NCBI GenBank assembly: GCA_017436905.1 | Contig: JAFSCF010000015.1 | Location: forward strand, 1 to 48,404 | From: Clostridia bacterium | Lineage (GTDB): Bacteria > Bacillota > Clostridia > UMGS1810 | Direction of reading: 5' to 3' | DNA length: 48,404 nt | Part shown: positions 24,428-32,429 of the stretch, in pieces | Layout of the letters: each line of letters opens with the position of its first letter | Position numbering within the stretch: position 1 is the first letter of the stretch | Notes under the pieces: model-generated | The model's database searches: none | What the model was told of the DNA's origin: nothing | The model's input: only the letters and a program-made list of their open reading frames with translations | Made by a program: the position numbers and the translations under genes

Positions 24428-26479
24428 ATGAAAAACTCTCTTTGGAAACTGGTGGTTTTAATAGGGGTATTTGCCATGCCTTTTTTCGTAAAAGGCGTGT
24501 TTGCTATGCCGGCATATCCTGAGCCTGAACAATATGTTCAGCCTGACGGAAGTACCATAGAACTTTACTCCTACGGTGATGAACACTATAATTTTGTCGG
24601 CGATGCAGATGGCTATATGCTTGAAAAGAGAGAAGACGGAAAATACGAGTATGTTACGCAGGAATCTTCTGTTATGCTGATGTCTGCACTTAAAGATGGC
24701 AATTCACGTCCTGCAAATGCTGTTAAAGGATTTGACTTGTGTGATGAAATGCCTGAAACTTCAGAAATTATGGGATATCCGTATACAACATATTCGCCTG
24801 TATCACTTTTTAGCACAGATACCACAACGACACAGACGCTTGACCTTATAACAATCGCTGTGGAATTTGCAGACGTAAAATTTCCTGAAAGCGGATTTGA
24901 CGGACAAAGTATTTACGATATGTTCTTCTCTACAGAAGAAGAAACTATAAGTGTTAATAACTATTATGCTGAAGTGTCTAACGGAAAAATGCAGTTTATA
25001 CCTGCGTTTGAAATGACTGAATCCGATGCTAATGCTGACGGATATGGCAAAGTGGCAGATGGCGTTATTAAAGTTTTGGTCGATAGCAATCATCCTGATC
25101 CTCAAAAATACAGCGGTGAAGAACAGGATGCCGCAATTGTAAGCATTATAAAAGATGCTTTGGCTGAGGCAGATAAGTACATAGATTTTTCTAAATTTGA
25201 TGATGACAGATTATTGGATATTAACGGAAAACCTTTTATTTATACGCCTGAACTGGTATTCTCTTTTGTAGTGGCCGGATACGAGGCATCTGCAAGTTCA
25301 AAGTGGACAGATAACAGTGTTTGGGCGCATAAGTTTTATGTTCCGGGTGGGGTAGAATGCGATGGTGTTATTTTGCTTGACTACGCCAAGGCAGAAATTG
25401 ATGGTAAGGAAAATACTTTTTATTCATATTATGTTATGACGGGTGCAATGTTTGATGATACCCATCCTATGGGAATAGGCGCACAGTGTCATGAACTTGG
25501 TCATGTTTTGAATTTACCTGATTTATATAATACAAAAGGAACTGAAAATTACGATTCAATCTACACATTAAGTCTTATGGCGAAAGGTAGTTGGGGAAGA
25601 AAAGATGCTTCCTCTGTTCCCTCATCTATGCCTACACATCTCGATGCCTGGTGTAAATTCAGAAATGGCTGGTTTAATGATGGCGAAGTTGCAGGTATTG
25701 ATGTAAGTGGACTTGTTGATGGTGAAACTGCAACAACAAAAATTCTGCCTGCTTTGTCTGGTAAAGAAGGATTAAGATGCCTTTTAGTATTTACAACCGA
25801 TAATAGCGAATATTATATTTTAGAAAATCGCATTTTTGCCGGATTTGATGTTGGACTTAAATATCAGGGATTTGAAGGATACCCCGCACTTACTTCATCT
25901 GGTATTGCAATCTGGCACGTTGATGAACAAATTGCAACAGAAGAAAACATTAAAAAAAATATCATAAATACAACCACAAATCCCGGTGTTTCGCTCGTGC
26001 GTAGCGGTGCTGGTTCTGAATTTTACAACAGTAGCAAACCACTGTGGAGTTCGGGTATAAACCGCTTGCCGTTCTTTGGTAAACTTTCTTATCCTAACAG
26101 TGATTTAAATACTTATACAGATTCTTCCGACAGCGGAGTAGAGATAGAGTTCCTTTCGGTTCCTACTGATGAATTGTATGTACGATTTGGCGATACCCAT
26201 GTTAAAAAAGCATTGTATGTAAATAATGGCAAGGTTGCTGTAAGGCTTTTCAATAATACAACTTCTGCTGTAACGCTTACGCCTATAGTGGCAAAATATA
26301 ATGGTACTTCGCTTGATGATGTTATTGCACTTTCTGAATTGACAGTTCAACCAGGCGAAACTTCAATTACTGATGAGGAAACATTTTCTGTATCTTCTGC
26401 GAGAAACTATAAAGTGTTTGCTTTTGATTTTGCTAATTTAAAACCTGCTTTTGAACCGCTTAGGTTTACATTACAATAA
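24428..26479 (+). CDS. Secreted M6 family zinc metalloprotease (immune inhibitor A-like)
   Basis: This 683-residue exported protease begins with a Lys-containing signal peptide (about 1-25, hydrophobic core LVVLIGVFAMPFFV). A prodomain-like region with PEPEQYVQPDGS and GYMLEKREDGKYEYV follows (about 25-85). The catalytic region centres on HELGHVLNLPDLY, the HExxHxxxxPD zinc motif of M6 peptidases, at about 358-370, with the downstream SLMAKGSWG segment that contains the Met-turn. A C-terminal beta-rich region (about 590-683) looks like an Ig or FN3-type module. GGAGG stands six bases before the ATG; a GTG two codons earlier is a weaker start. No sortase motif or S-layer repeat is visible, so the enzyme is probably released. 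Confidence 0.92.
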   Translation: MKNSLWKLVVLIGVFAMPFFVKGVFAMPAYPEPEQYVQPDGSTIELYSYGDEHYNFVGDADGYMLEKREDGKYEYVTQESSVMLMSALKDGNSRPANAVKGFDLCDEMPETSEIMGYPYTTYSPVSLFSTDTTTTQTLDLITIAVEFADVKFPESGFDGQSIYDMFFSTEEETISVNNYYAEVSNGKMQFIPAFEMTESDANADGYGKVADGVIKVLVDSNHPDPQKYSGEEQDAAIVSIIKDALAEADKYIDFSKFDDDRLLDINGKPFIYTPELVFSFVVAGYEASASSKWTDNSVWAHKFYVPGGVECDGVILLDYAKAEIDGKENTFYSYYVMTGAMFDDTHPMGIGAQCHELGHVLNLPDLYNTKGTENYDSIYTLSLMAKGSWGRKDASSVPSSMPTHLDAWCKFRNGWFNDGEVAGIDVSGLVDGETATTKILPALSGKEGLRCLLVFTTDNSEYYILENRIFAGFDVGLKYQGFEGYPALTSSGIAIWHVDEQIATEENIKKNIINTTTNPGVSLVRSGAGSEFYNSSKPLWSSGINRLPFFGKLSYPNSDLNTYTDSSDSGVEIEFLSVPTDELYVRFGDTHVKKALYVNNGKVAVRLFNNTTSAVTLTPIVAKYNGTSLDDVIALSELTVQPGETSITDEETFSVSSARNYKVFAFDFANLKPAFEPLRFTLQ

Positions 26480-26503
26480 AAATTAAGGAGTTGTTAAAAA
26501 ACG

Positions 26504-26593
26504 ATGCCTTTTATGTGATTATGCTAACTGTCTTTAAATATTGCTCCCGGTGAGGTTGCAGATTTTATTATGAGCGAACTCCAGGTGGGATAA
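26504..26593 (+). pseudogene. decayed short reading frame after the M6 protease gene
   Basis: Downstream of an AAGGAG (26485-26490) an ATG at 26504 opens MPFM, then a TGA, LC, a TAA, and then an uninterrupted LSLNIAPGEVADFIMSELQVG ending in TAA at 26591, all in one frame. The frame is also that of the preceding protease gene. It may be the remnant of a small gene or of a protease C-terminal repeat; chance is possible since it is only 30 codons. Nothing else is recognisable in the 218 bases between the protease and yajC except the promoter. Confidence 0.25.
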
Positions 26594-26636
26594 AATGAGT
26601 TTTTTTGTAAATAATTAAAAAATTTTATAAAAGACC

Positions 26637-26665
26637 TTGCATAATATCGGTAAACAAGGTATAAT
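26637..26665 (+). promoter_or_regulatory. sigma-A promoter of the yajC-scfAB operon
   Basis: TTGCAT (26637-26642), 17 bases, TATAAT (26660-26665), 33 bases before yajC. Confidence 0.85.
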
Positions 26666-26697
26666 TATATAGACAAATATTGTTAGGAGGAAAATTT

Positions 26698-27045
26698 ATG
26701 AATTTATTTATAATGAAGGCTTTGGCAGAACCTGTTGCAACTGCAGATGCTGCTGCCGCAGGAACAGGCGCTATGCTTTCTTCGTTGCTGGTACCGGTAC
26801 TTATGCTGGCGGTACTTTACTTTTTGATGATTCGTCCCCAGCGCAAGAGAGATAAACTTACTAAAGAAATGCTGGCAGGGCTGCTTGTTGGTGATAAAAT
26901 TATTACCATCGGCGGCATCCACGGAAAAATCGTTACTATTAAAGACGATACTTTAGTTATCGAAACAGGCTCAGGCGCAGAAAAATCTGCTATCAAAATC
27001 AGCCGTTGGGCAGTACGTGAGGTAGTTAAACCTGCCGAGGCGTAA
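26698..27045 (+). CDS. yajC: Preprotein translocase subunit YajC
   Basis: This 115-residue Sec accessory protein has an Ala-rich N-terminus, one membrane helix (about 27-46) ending in YFLMIRPQRKRDK, and the cytosolic LLVGDKIITIGGIHGKIVTI strand pattern. FLMIRPQRKR is the YajC hallmark. The ATG at 26698 follows TTAGGAGG; an upstream in-frame TTG overlaps that binding site and is rejected. In Clostridia yajC frequently neighbours the SCIFF genes, as here. Confidence 0.95.
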   Translation: MNLFIMKALAEPVATADAAAAGTGAMLSSLLVPVLMLAVLYFLMIRPQRKRDKLTKEMLAGLLVGDKIITIGGIHGKIVTIKDDTLVIETGSGAEKSAIKISRWAVREVVKPAEA

Positions 27046-27116
27046 AATTTAAGGGTATAAATCGTCTTTGTCCGAATATGCATATAGTATAAACTGTTTA
27101 TTCGGAGGGGACTAAA

Positions 27117-27533
27117 ATGCCGAAGTTTGATTTTTTTAGTGCGACAGATACCAGATATGCATCGCCGCTTAATTTTATGTCAGTGCTTAAAAGCCTGATG
27201 ATTTCATACGTATTTACATTTGCGGTGTTCGCTGTATTTGCATTATTGCTCACTTACACGTCAATGCCCGACAGCATTATCGGTACAGTAGTTTTTGTTA
27301 CTATGGTTTTTGCTATAATGCTCGCCGGATTTACCGTGGCACGCAGGGCAACCTCACGAGGTTGGCTTAACGGCGCTGTGGGTGGTATGCTTTATGTGCT
27401 TATACTTTACATATTGGGTGTTCTGTTCGTAACAGGATTAGTTTTTGACAAGCACGTTGTAGCACTTATTATAATAGGATTTTTATCCGGTGCATTTGGC
27501 GGGATTGTTGGAATAAACATGAAGAAGAAATAA
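27117..27533 (+). CDS. Small four-helix membrane protein, TIGR04086-like
   Basis: This 138-residue protein has four predicted membrane helices (about 28-50, 57-77, 88-109, 114-134), a glycine- and alanine-rich helix pattern typical of this putative Firmicutes membrane family, and a basic C-terminus MKKK. Its position between yajC and scfA is the usual location of the TIGR04086 family. Function unknown; a part in secreting or anchoring the SCIFF product is only a guess. CGGAGGGG precedes the ATG, and CCGAATA/TATTCGG (27072-27078 with 27099-27105) could fold over that binding site. Confidence 0.78.
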   Translation: MPKFDFFSATDTRYASPLNFMSVLKSLMISYVFTFAVFAVFALLLTYTSMPDSIIGTVVFVTMVFAIMLAGFTVARRATSRGWLNGAVGGMLYVLILYILGVLFVTGLVFDKHVVALIIIGFLSGAFGGIVGINMKKK

Positions 27534-27552
27534 TTTTTAGGAGGAAACTAAA

Positions 27553-27699
27553 ATGAAACACATTAAATCATTAAACGACACAGTATTAAAAACAAGCGCA
27601 GCAAAAGGCGGTTGCGGCGAGTGCCAGACATCTTGCCAGTCTGCTTGCAAAACTTCTTGCACAGTAGCAAACCAGAAATGCGAAAACGAAAAAAGATAA
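27553..27699 (+). CDS. scfA: SCIFF ranthipeptide precursor (six cysteines in forty-five)
   Basis: This 48-residue precursor begins MKHIKSLNDTVLKTSAAKGG and has six cysteines at 21, 24, 28, 32, 36 and 43, with Thr and Ser between them as cross-link acceptors. In characterised members the radical SAM partner joins a cysteine sulfur to the non-alpha carbon of a downstream Thr, giving thioethers (ranthipeptide class). The N-terminal KHIKSLNDTVLKT is the leader read by the maturase. TAGGAGG precedes the ATG. It is nearly universal in Clostridia, and its biological role, possibly quorum-like signalling, is still uncertain. Confidence 0.97.
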   Translation: MKHIKSLNDTVLKTSAAKGGCGECQTSCQSACKTSCTVANQKCENEKR

Positions 27700-27717
27700 T
27701 TTTATCTGCTTAATTTT

Positions 27718-27738
27718 CAGGCGGTCTTTGACCGCCTG
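27718..27738 (+). terminator. attenuating hairpin between scfA and scfB
   Basis: CAGGCGGTC (27718-27726), loop TTT, GACCGCCTG (27730-27738), followed by ATTTAGTTTTAATG, a broken T-tract. It should stop part of the transcripts so that precursor outnumbers enzyme, and protect the scfA message. Confidence 0.75.
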
Positions 27739-27767
27739 ATTTAGTTTTAATGAAAGGGATTTTTACT

Positions 27768-29120
27768 ATGATACATAAGTTCAGCAAAAACGGCACAAAT
27801 ATCGTTGCGGATGTGTATAGCGGTGCTGTTCACGTTGTAAGCGATGTGGTGTATGATTTGCTTGATTATATTACAGAAGATAACCGCGAACTAACCGATG
27901 AAATCGTTAAAACACTCTCTTTAAAGCATAGCGAAGAAGATATCAGAGAAGCGTATGAAGAAATATCTTTCCTTGCAGAGAAAGATGCTCTTTTCTCTAA
28001 AGATTTTTACTCCGGAGTGGTTAAAAACTGGAAAAAACAATCTGTTGTAAAAGCACTTTGCCTGCATATAACTCACGACTGTAATATGCGCTGTAAATAT
28101 TGCTTTGCCGATACCGGCGAGTACGGTGGTAAGCGTTCTTTTATGAGCAGTGAAGTCGGCAAAAAGGCTATAGATTTTGTTATAGACAAATCTGCGGACA
28201 GAAAAAACATTGAAATAGATTTTTTCGGCGGCGAGCCGCTTATGAATTTTGACGTTGTAAAAGATATTGTTGAATACGCCAAAGCAAGAGCCGAAGAAAC
28301 CGGCAAAATATTCCGTTTTACCATTACAACAAACGGGTTGCTTTTAAATGACGAGATTGCCGGATATATTAACGAAAATATGGGCAATGTGGTTTTGAGT
28401 ATTGACGGCAGAAAAGATAAGCACGACTTTATGCGCCCCAGAGTTGGCGGGCAGGGTACATACGACGATATCTTGCCAAAATATAAAAAGATTGCTGATA
28501 GCCGTAATCAGGATAATTACTATGTTCGAGGTACGTTTACATCAAACAACCTTGATTTTGCAGAAGATGTTATCCATCTTGCAAATGAGGGATTTGAACA
28601 GATTTCTGTTGAACCTGTTGTATTGCCTGATGAACATGAATTTGCTCTTAAAAAAGAGCATATACCCACAATTTACGACCAGTACGATAAACTTGCAGAG
28701 GAATACATAAAACGCAGAAAAGACGGTAAAGGCTTTAATTTCTTCCATTTTATGATAGATTTCAGTCAGGGACCGTGCGTATATAAGCGGTTAAGCGGTT
28801 GCGGTGCTGGTCATGAGTATGTTGCCATTACTCCAGAAGGCGACATATACCCGTGCCATCAGTTTGTGGGTAACGAGCCTTTTAAAATGGGCAATGTGTT
28901 CGACGGCGATATGAACACCGAGATACGTGACAGATTTATGAATTCTAATGTGTATACCAAAGAAAAATGTGCAGATTGCTGGGCTAAGTTCTACTGCAGT
29001 GGCGGTTGCTCTGCAAACGCACACAACTTTAACGGCGATATTGACAAACCTTATGATATTGCCTGTGACCTTGAGAAAAAGCGTGTTGAATGTGCTATGT
29101 ATATAGCGGCAAATAAGTAA
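27768..29120 (+). CDS. scfB: Radical SAM SCIFF maturase (thioether cross-link-forming, SPASM domain)
   Basis: This 450-residue enzyme installs thioether bridges in the SCIFF peptide. An N-terminal domain (about 1-85) of the RiPP recognition type precedes the radical SAM core, with C105-x3-C109-x2-C112 (DCNMRCKYC) binding the SAM cluster and FFGGEPLM as the SAM-side motif. The C-terminal SPASM domain (about 340-450) carries CGAGHEYVAITPEGDIYPC and the CADCWAKFYCSGGC segment that hold two auxiliary 4Fe-4S clusters. The ATG at 27768, after AAAGGGA, gives the usual MIHKF start; the ATG at 27750 overlaps that binding site. CteB is the best-known relative. Confidence 0.96.
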   Translation: MIHKFSKNGTNIVADVYSGAVHVVSDVVYDLLDYITEDNRELTDEIVKTLSLKHSEEDIREAYEEISFLAEKDALFSKDFYSGVVKNWKKQSVVKALCLHITHDCNMRCKYCFADTGEYGGKRSFMSSEVGKKAIDFVIDKSADRKNIEIDFFGGEPLMNFDVVKDIVEYAKARAEETGKIFRFTITTNGLLLNDEIAGYINENMGNVVLSIDGRKDKHDFMRPRVGGQGTYDDILPKYKKIADSRNQDNYYVRGTFTSNNLDFAEDVIHLANEGFEQISVEPVVLPDEHEFALKKEHIPTIYDQYDKLAEEYIKRRKDGKGFNFFHFMIDFSQGPCVYKRLSGCGAGHEYVAITPEGDIYPCHQFVGNEPFKMGNVFDGDMNTEIRDRFMNSNVYTKEKCADCWAKFYCSGGCSANAHNFNGDIDKPYDIACDLEKKRVECAMYIAANK

Positions 29121-29130
29121 TTGCAAATTT

Positions 29131-29158
29131 AAAAGGCTGAACGTATGTTCAGCCTTTT
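29131..29158. terminator. bidirectional terminator
   Basis: AAAAGGCTGAAC (29131-29142), loop GTAT, GTTCAGCCTTTT (29147-29158), between scfB and ppa. Confidence 0.93.
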
Positions 29159-29159
29159 G

Positions 29160-29693
29160 TCATTTACAGAATTTTTCTATATAACTGTCAATAGCATTAT
29201 TTATAATGCTTATGGCAGTTTCTCTTCCGCTAACTTCGTTTACAGCGGTGTCTTTATTCTCTAAATTTTTGTATACCGTAAAAAAGTGGCGCATTTCATC
29301 AAAGACGTGAGTGGGCAGTTGCTCAATATCGGTATACATATTGTAGTTTGGGTCATTAAACGGAATGGCGATGATTTTTTCGTCTTTTTTGCCGTTGTCA
29401 ATCATTGATATAACGCCTACCGGATAGCAACGCACCAATGTAAGAGGCTCAATATCTTCCGAACATATAAGCAGAACGTCCAACGGGTCGTTGTCATCGC
29501 CATATGTGCGTGGAATAAAGCCGTAGTTTGCAGGGTAGTGTGTGGAGGTATACAAAATTCGGTCCAGTATAAGATAACCGGTTTCTTTGTCAAGTTCATA
29601 TTTCTTTTTACTGCCTTTTGAAATTTCTATAACGCACACAAAATCTTCTGCATTAATTCTTTTTGGTGAAATATCGTGCCATATATTAGACAT
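29160..29693 (-). CDS. ppa: Inorganic pyrophosphatase, family I
   Basis: This 177-residue soluble enzyme hydrolyses pyrophosphate and so drives biosynthesis. The signature DDNDPLDVLL (about 65-74) supplies three metal-binding aspartates; KKKYELDKETGYLILDR and YPANYGFIPRTYGD in pieces are the other conserved strands. AAGGAG precedes the ATG and a sigma-A promoter lies at 29724-29752. Many Clostridia use family II or membrane pyrophosphatases instead, so a soluble family I enzyme is a modest taxonomic hint. Confidence 0.95.
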   Translation of the reverse strand: MSNIWHDISPKRINAEDFVCVIEISKGSKKKYELDKETGYLILDRILYTSTHYPANYGFIPRTYGDDNDPLDVLLICSEDIEPLTLVRCYPVGVISMIDNGKKDEKIIAIPFNDPNYNMYTDIEQLPTHVFDEMRHFFTVYKNLENKDTAVNEVSGRETAISIINNAIDSYIEKFCK

Positions 29694-29723
29694 ATAACAA
29701 ACTCCTTTTTTTCAATAATGTTT

Positions 29724-29752
29724 ATTTTAACATAAAAATCGCCTTACGTCAA
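29724..29752 (-). promoter_or_regulatory. sigma-A promoter of ppa
   Basis: On the minus strand TTGACG (29747-29752), 17 bases, TAAAAT (29724-29729). Confidence 0.8.
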
Positions 29753-29765
29753 TGAGGAAAATGCG

Positions 29766-29794
29766 CACCTGCCAATACTTTTTTTCATAATATA
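29766..29794 (+). promoter_or_regulatory. sigma-K-like promoter of dpaAB
   Basis: CACC (29766-29769), 16-base spacer, CATAATATA (29786-29794) fits the sigma-K pattern AC...CATAnnnTA; sigma-E shares the -10 but expects a different -35. No sigma-A promoter is evident for these genes. Confidence 0.6.
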
Positions 29795-29817
29795 AAATAT
29801 AAAAAGGAGGGAAGGGT

Positions 29818-30693
29818 GTGTGTAATAGAAAAATATTGGTACTTGGCGGTGATATGCGTATTGTTACGCTGGCAAATAGTTTTTATCTTGACGGGTATGA
29901 TGTAACGGCATACGGATTTAGCGAAGAGATAGAGTTTGAGGCAGGCGTCGGCAGGGCATCTTCGCTTACAGAAGCACTTTCCGGCAGAGATATAGTTGTT
30001 ATGGGATTGCCCGTTACGAATGATGATATTACAGTTCGCACGCCGCTGTATAACGAAAAAATTTATTTTTATGATGTACTGAAAGCGATGAAAAAAAATC
30101 AGATGTTAATCGGAGGTAAAATTACTCCCAAGATAAAAAATCTTTGCAAAATTTATAATATAGAGGCGATTGACTATTTCGACAGAGAAGAACTAACTGT
30201 TTTAAACGCAGTTCCAACTGCCGAAGGTGCTATAGAAATCGCTATGAAGATGCTGCCTATAACTATCCACGGCAGCCGCAGTCTTGTTCTGGGCTTTGGG
30301 CGGATAGGCAAGATTCTTGCAAAAGATTTAAGTGCCTTGGGTGCACAAACTTATGTTGAAGCAAGACGCTTTGATGATTTGTCGTGGATAAAAGCGTATG
30401 GATATCACGGAATATATCTTCCTCAATTAAAAGAGCAACTGCCTGCATTTGACGTAATTTACAATACCATTCCTCATCAGGTGCTCACCGAGGATTTGAT
30501 GAAATATATCAGAAAAGACTGTCTTATAATAGACCTTGCGTCATTACCCGGCGGAATTGATGACGAAAAGGCGGCACAGTACGGACTTAAAGTAGTGCAT
30601 GCACTGTCACTCCCCGGAAAAGCCGCACCTAAAACATCGGGTGAGATAATCGGACAGACAATTTTAAATATTTTGGCGGATATGGGGGTGTAG
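29818..30693 (+). CDS. dpaA: Dipicolinate synthase subunit A
   Basis: This 291-residue subunit (SpoVFA) converts the lysine-pathway intermediate 4-hydroxy-tetrahydrodipicolinate to dipicolinic acid in the mother cell, for storage in the spore core. It has an N-terminal segment LVLGGDMRIVTLANSFYLDG in pieces, and a Rossmann domain with VLGFGRIGKILAKDL (about 156-170) binding NAD(P). The start is GTG, with AGGAGG seven bases upstream. The sporulation-type promoter in front and dpaB directly behind make the assignment firm. Confidence 0.95.
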   Translation: MCNRKILVLGGDMRIVTLANSFYLDGYDVTAYGFSEEIEFEAGVGRASSLTEALSGRDIVVMGLPVTNDDITVRTPLYNEKIYFYDVLKAMKKNQMLIGGKITPKIKNLCKIYNIEAIDYFDREELTVLNAVPTAEGAIEIAMKMLPITIHGSRSLVLGFGRIGKILAKDLSALGAQTYVEARRFDDLSWIKAYGYHGIYLPQLKEQLPAFDVIYNTIPHQVLTEDLMKYIRKDCLIIDLASLPGGIDDEKAAQYGLKVVHALSLPGKAAPKTSGEIIGQTILNILADMGV

Positions 30694-30696
30694 CAT

Positions 30697-31278
30697 ATGA
30701 AACTTGACGGTATTAATGTAGGCTTTGCCATGACAGGCTCATATTGTACCTTTTCATCTGTTATACCGCAGATAGAAAACCTTGTTAAAGCAGGAGCCGT
30801 TGTTTACCCCATAATGAGCGAAAACGCATCGAAAACTGATACACGCTTCGGTAAGGCAGAAGATTTTAAAAATCGTATAGAAAAAATTACGGGGAAGGCA
30901 GTTATATCAACAATATTCGCCGCAGAGCCTATAGGCCCTAAAAACATACTTGACATTATGATTATTGCTCCGTGTACGGGTAATACCATATCTAAACTTG
31001 CAAATGGTATAACTGATACTGCTGTTACTATGGCGGCAAAGGCTAATCTGCGTAACGAAAATCCGCTTGTTATAGCCGTTTCTACCAATGATGGGCTCGG
31101 TGCAAGTGCAAAAAATATAGGTTTGCTTTTAAATTTTAAAAATGTTTATTTTGTGCCATTCACACAAGATGACCCCGAAAAAAAGCATAACTCATTAGTG
31201 GCTAAAATGGAACTTATAATACCTACTTTAGAACTTGCTTCAGAAGGCAAGCAACTACAACCTGTACTTTACAGATAA
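30697..31278 (+). CDS. dpaB: Dipicolinate synthase subunit B
   Basis: This 193-residue flavoprotein-fold partner (SpoVFB) of DpaA shows the early GFAMTGSYCTF (about 9-19), PIMSENA and DIMIIAPCTGNTISKLANGITDT in pieces (about 86-108), all standard for the family. It starts three bases after dpaA with ATG and a GGGGGTG binding site. The two subunits act together late in sporulation. It ends at a strong terminator. Confidence 0.96.
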   Translation: MKLDGINVGFAMTGSYCTFSSVIPQIENLVKAGAVVYPIMSENASKTDTRFGKAEDFKNRIEKITGKAVISTIFAAEPIGPKNILDIMIIAPCTGNTISKLANGITDTAVTMAAKANLRNENPLVIAVSTNDGLGASAKNIGLLLNFKNVYFVPFTQDDPEKKHNSLVAKMELIIPTLELASEGKQLQPVLYR

Positions 31279-31281
31279 AAA

Positions 31282-31308
31282 AATCAGCGGCGTATAGAGC
31301 CGCTGATT
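31282..31308. terminator. bidirectional terminator
   Basis: AATCAGCGGC (31282-31291), seven-base loop, GCCGCTGATT (31299-31308), between dpaB and the converging epimerase gene. Confidence 0.88.
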
Positions 31309-31316
31309 GATACATA

Positions 31317-32429
31317 TTATCCTAATTTTTCTATTATAATATCTGCTATTCTCTCAGATGCGTGTCCGTCACCATAAGGATTTGCGGTGCGGGCAATTTT
31401 TTCGTACATATCTTTATCGTTTAATATAGAGTTGGCAAGTTCTTTGATTTTCTCTTTGTGGACACCACCCATTACAACAGTACCTGCTTCGACTGCTTCG
31501 GGACGCTCGGTTTCGTTACGCAGAACGATTACCGGTTTGCCAAGACTCGGCGCTTCTTCCTGAAGTCCGCCCGAGTCTGTCATAACAAGATAGCATCTTG
31601 CCATGGCATTGTGCAGTTCTTCAACATCAAGAGGTTCTATAAGGTGTATTCTTGGGTTGTTCCCGAGTATTGATGTGGCGGTCTCACGCACTGCAGGATT
31701 TAAGTGCATAGGGTATACCACCTGAACATCAGGGTTTTCGTCTACAACCTCTTTAATTGCAGTACAGATGTTTTTTAAAGGCTCACCCAGATTTTCTCTT
31801 CTGTGCGCAGTAACGAGGATAATTCGGTTGTTTTTAAAATCCAATGATTTTAATGTTTCGTCATTGAATATATAATCGTCTTTAACTGTCGTCTGCAGAG
31901 CGTCAATAACAGTATTACCCGTTATGTATATGCTGTCCTCATTTACATTTTCTTTTAAAAGATTGTTTTTGTTAGATATAGTAGGGGAGAAATGAAAATC
32001 CGCTATAGCGCCGGTGAGTTTTCTGTTCATTTCCTCGGGGAACGGCGAGTATTTGTCGTATGTGCGAAGTCCCGCTTCTACGTGACCTACTTTTACCTGA
32101 TTGTAAAACGCAGCCAAAGCACCAACAAATGTGGTAGAGGTATCACCGTGTACCAGCACGATATTGGGCTGTGCCTGCTTGATTACATCGTCCATACCGG
32201 TTAATCCGTTTGTTGTGATACTCAAAAGTGTCTGGCGGTCTTTCATAATATTTAAGTCATAGTCAGGCTTAATATCAAATATTTCAAGTACCTGGTCAAG
32301 CATTTGTCTGTGCTGAGCAGTTACTGCAACGATAGACTGTATCTCTTTGCGCTTTTCCAGTTCTTTAACAAGCGGTGCCATTTTTATTGCTTCGGGACGT
32401 GTGCCGAATACTGTCATTACCTTAATCAT
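31317..32429 (-). CDS. mnaA: UDP-N-acetylglucosamine 2-epimerase (non-hydrolysing)
   Basis: This 370-residue enzyme interconverts UDP-GlcNAc and UDP-ManNAc. It shows the opening VMTVFGTRPEAIKMAPL, HGDTSTTF, VGHVEAGLRT and SDSGGLQEEAPSLGKPVIVLR in pieces, all MnaA/WecB landmarks. The ATG at 32429 follows GGAGGAGAT; the longer frame upstream would sit inside the tagO-like gene. It overlaps that gene by eight bases. The ManNAc it makes is used for teichoic-acid linkage units and other surface polymers, in line with the neighbour. Confidence 0.95.
   Translation of the reverse strand: MIKVMTVFGTRPEAIKMAPLVKELEKRKEIQSIVAVTAQHRQMLDQVLEIFDIKPDYDLNIMKDRQTLLSITTNGLTGMDDVIKQAQPNIVLVHGDTSTTFVGALAAFYNQVKVGHVEAGLRTYDKYSPFPEEMNRKLTGAIADFHFSPTISNKNNLLKENVNEDSIYITGNTVIDALQTTVKDDYIFNDETLKSLDFKNNRIILVTAHRRENLGEPLKNICTAIKEVVDENPDVQVVYPMHLNPAVRETATSILGNNPRIHLIEPLDVEELHNAMARCYLVMTDSGGLQEEAPSLGKPVIVLRNETERPEAVEAGTVVMGGVHKEKIKELANSILNDKDMYEKIARTANPYGDGHASERIADIIIEKLG

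Noticed and set aside
27066..27090. Possible promoter before the small membrane protein gene (TTGTCC and TATAAA)
   Set aside because: The spacing is only about 14 bases, and the gene is served by the yajC promoter.
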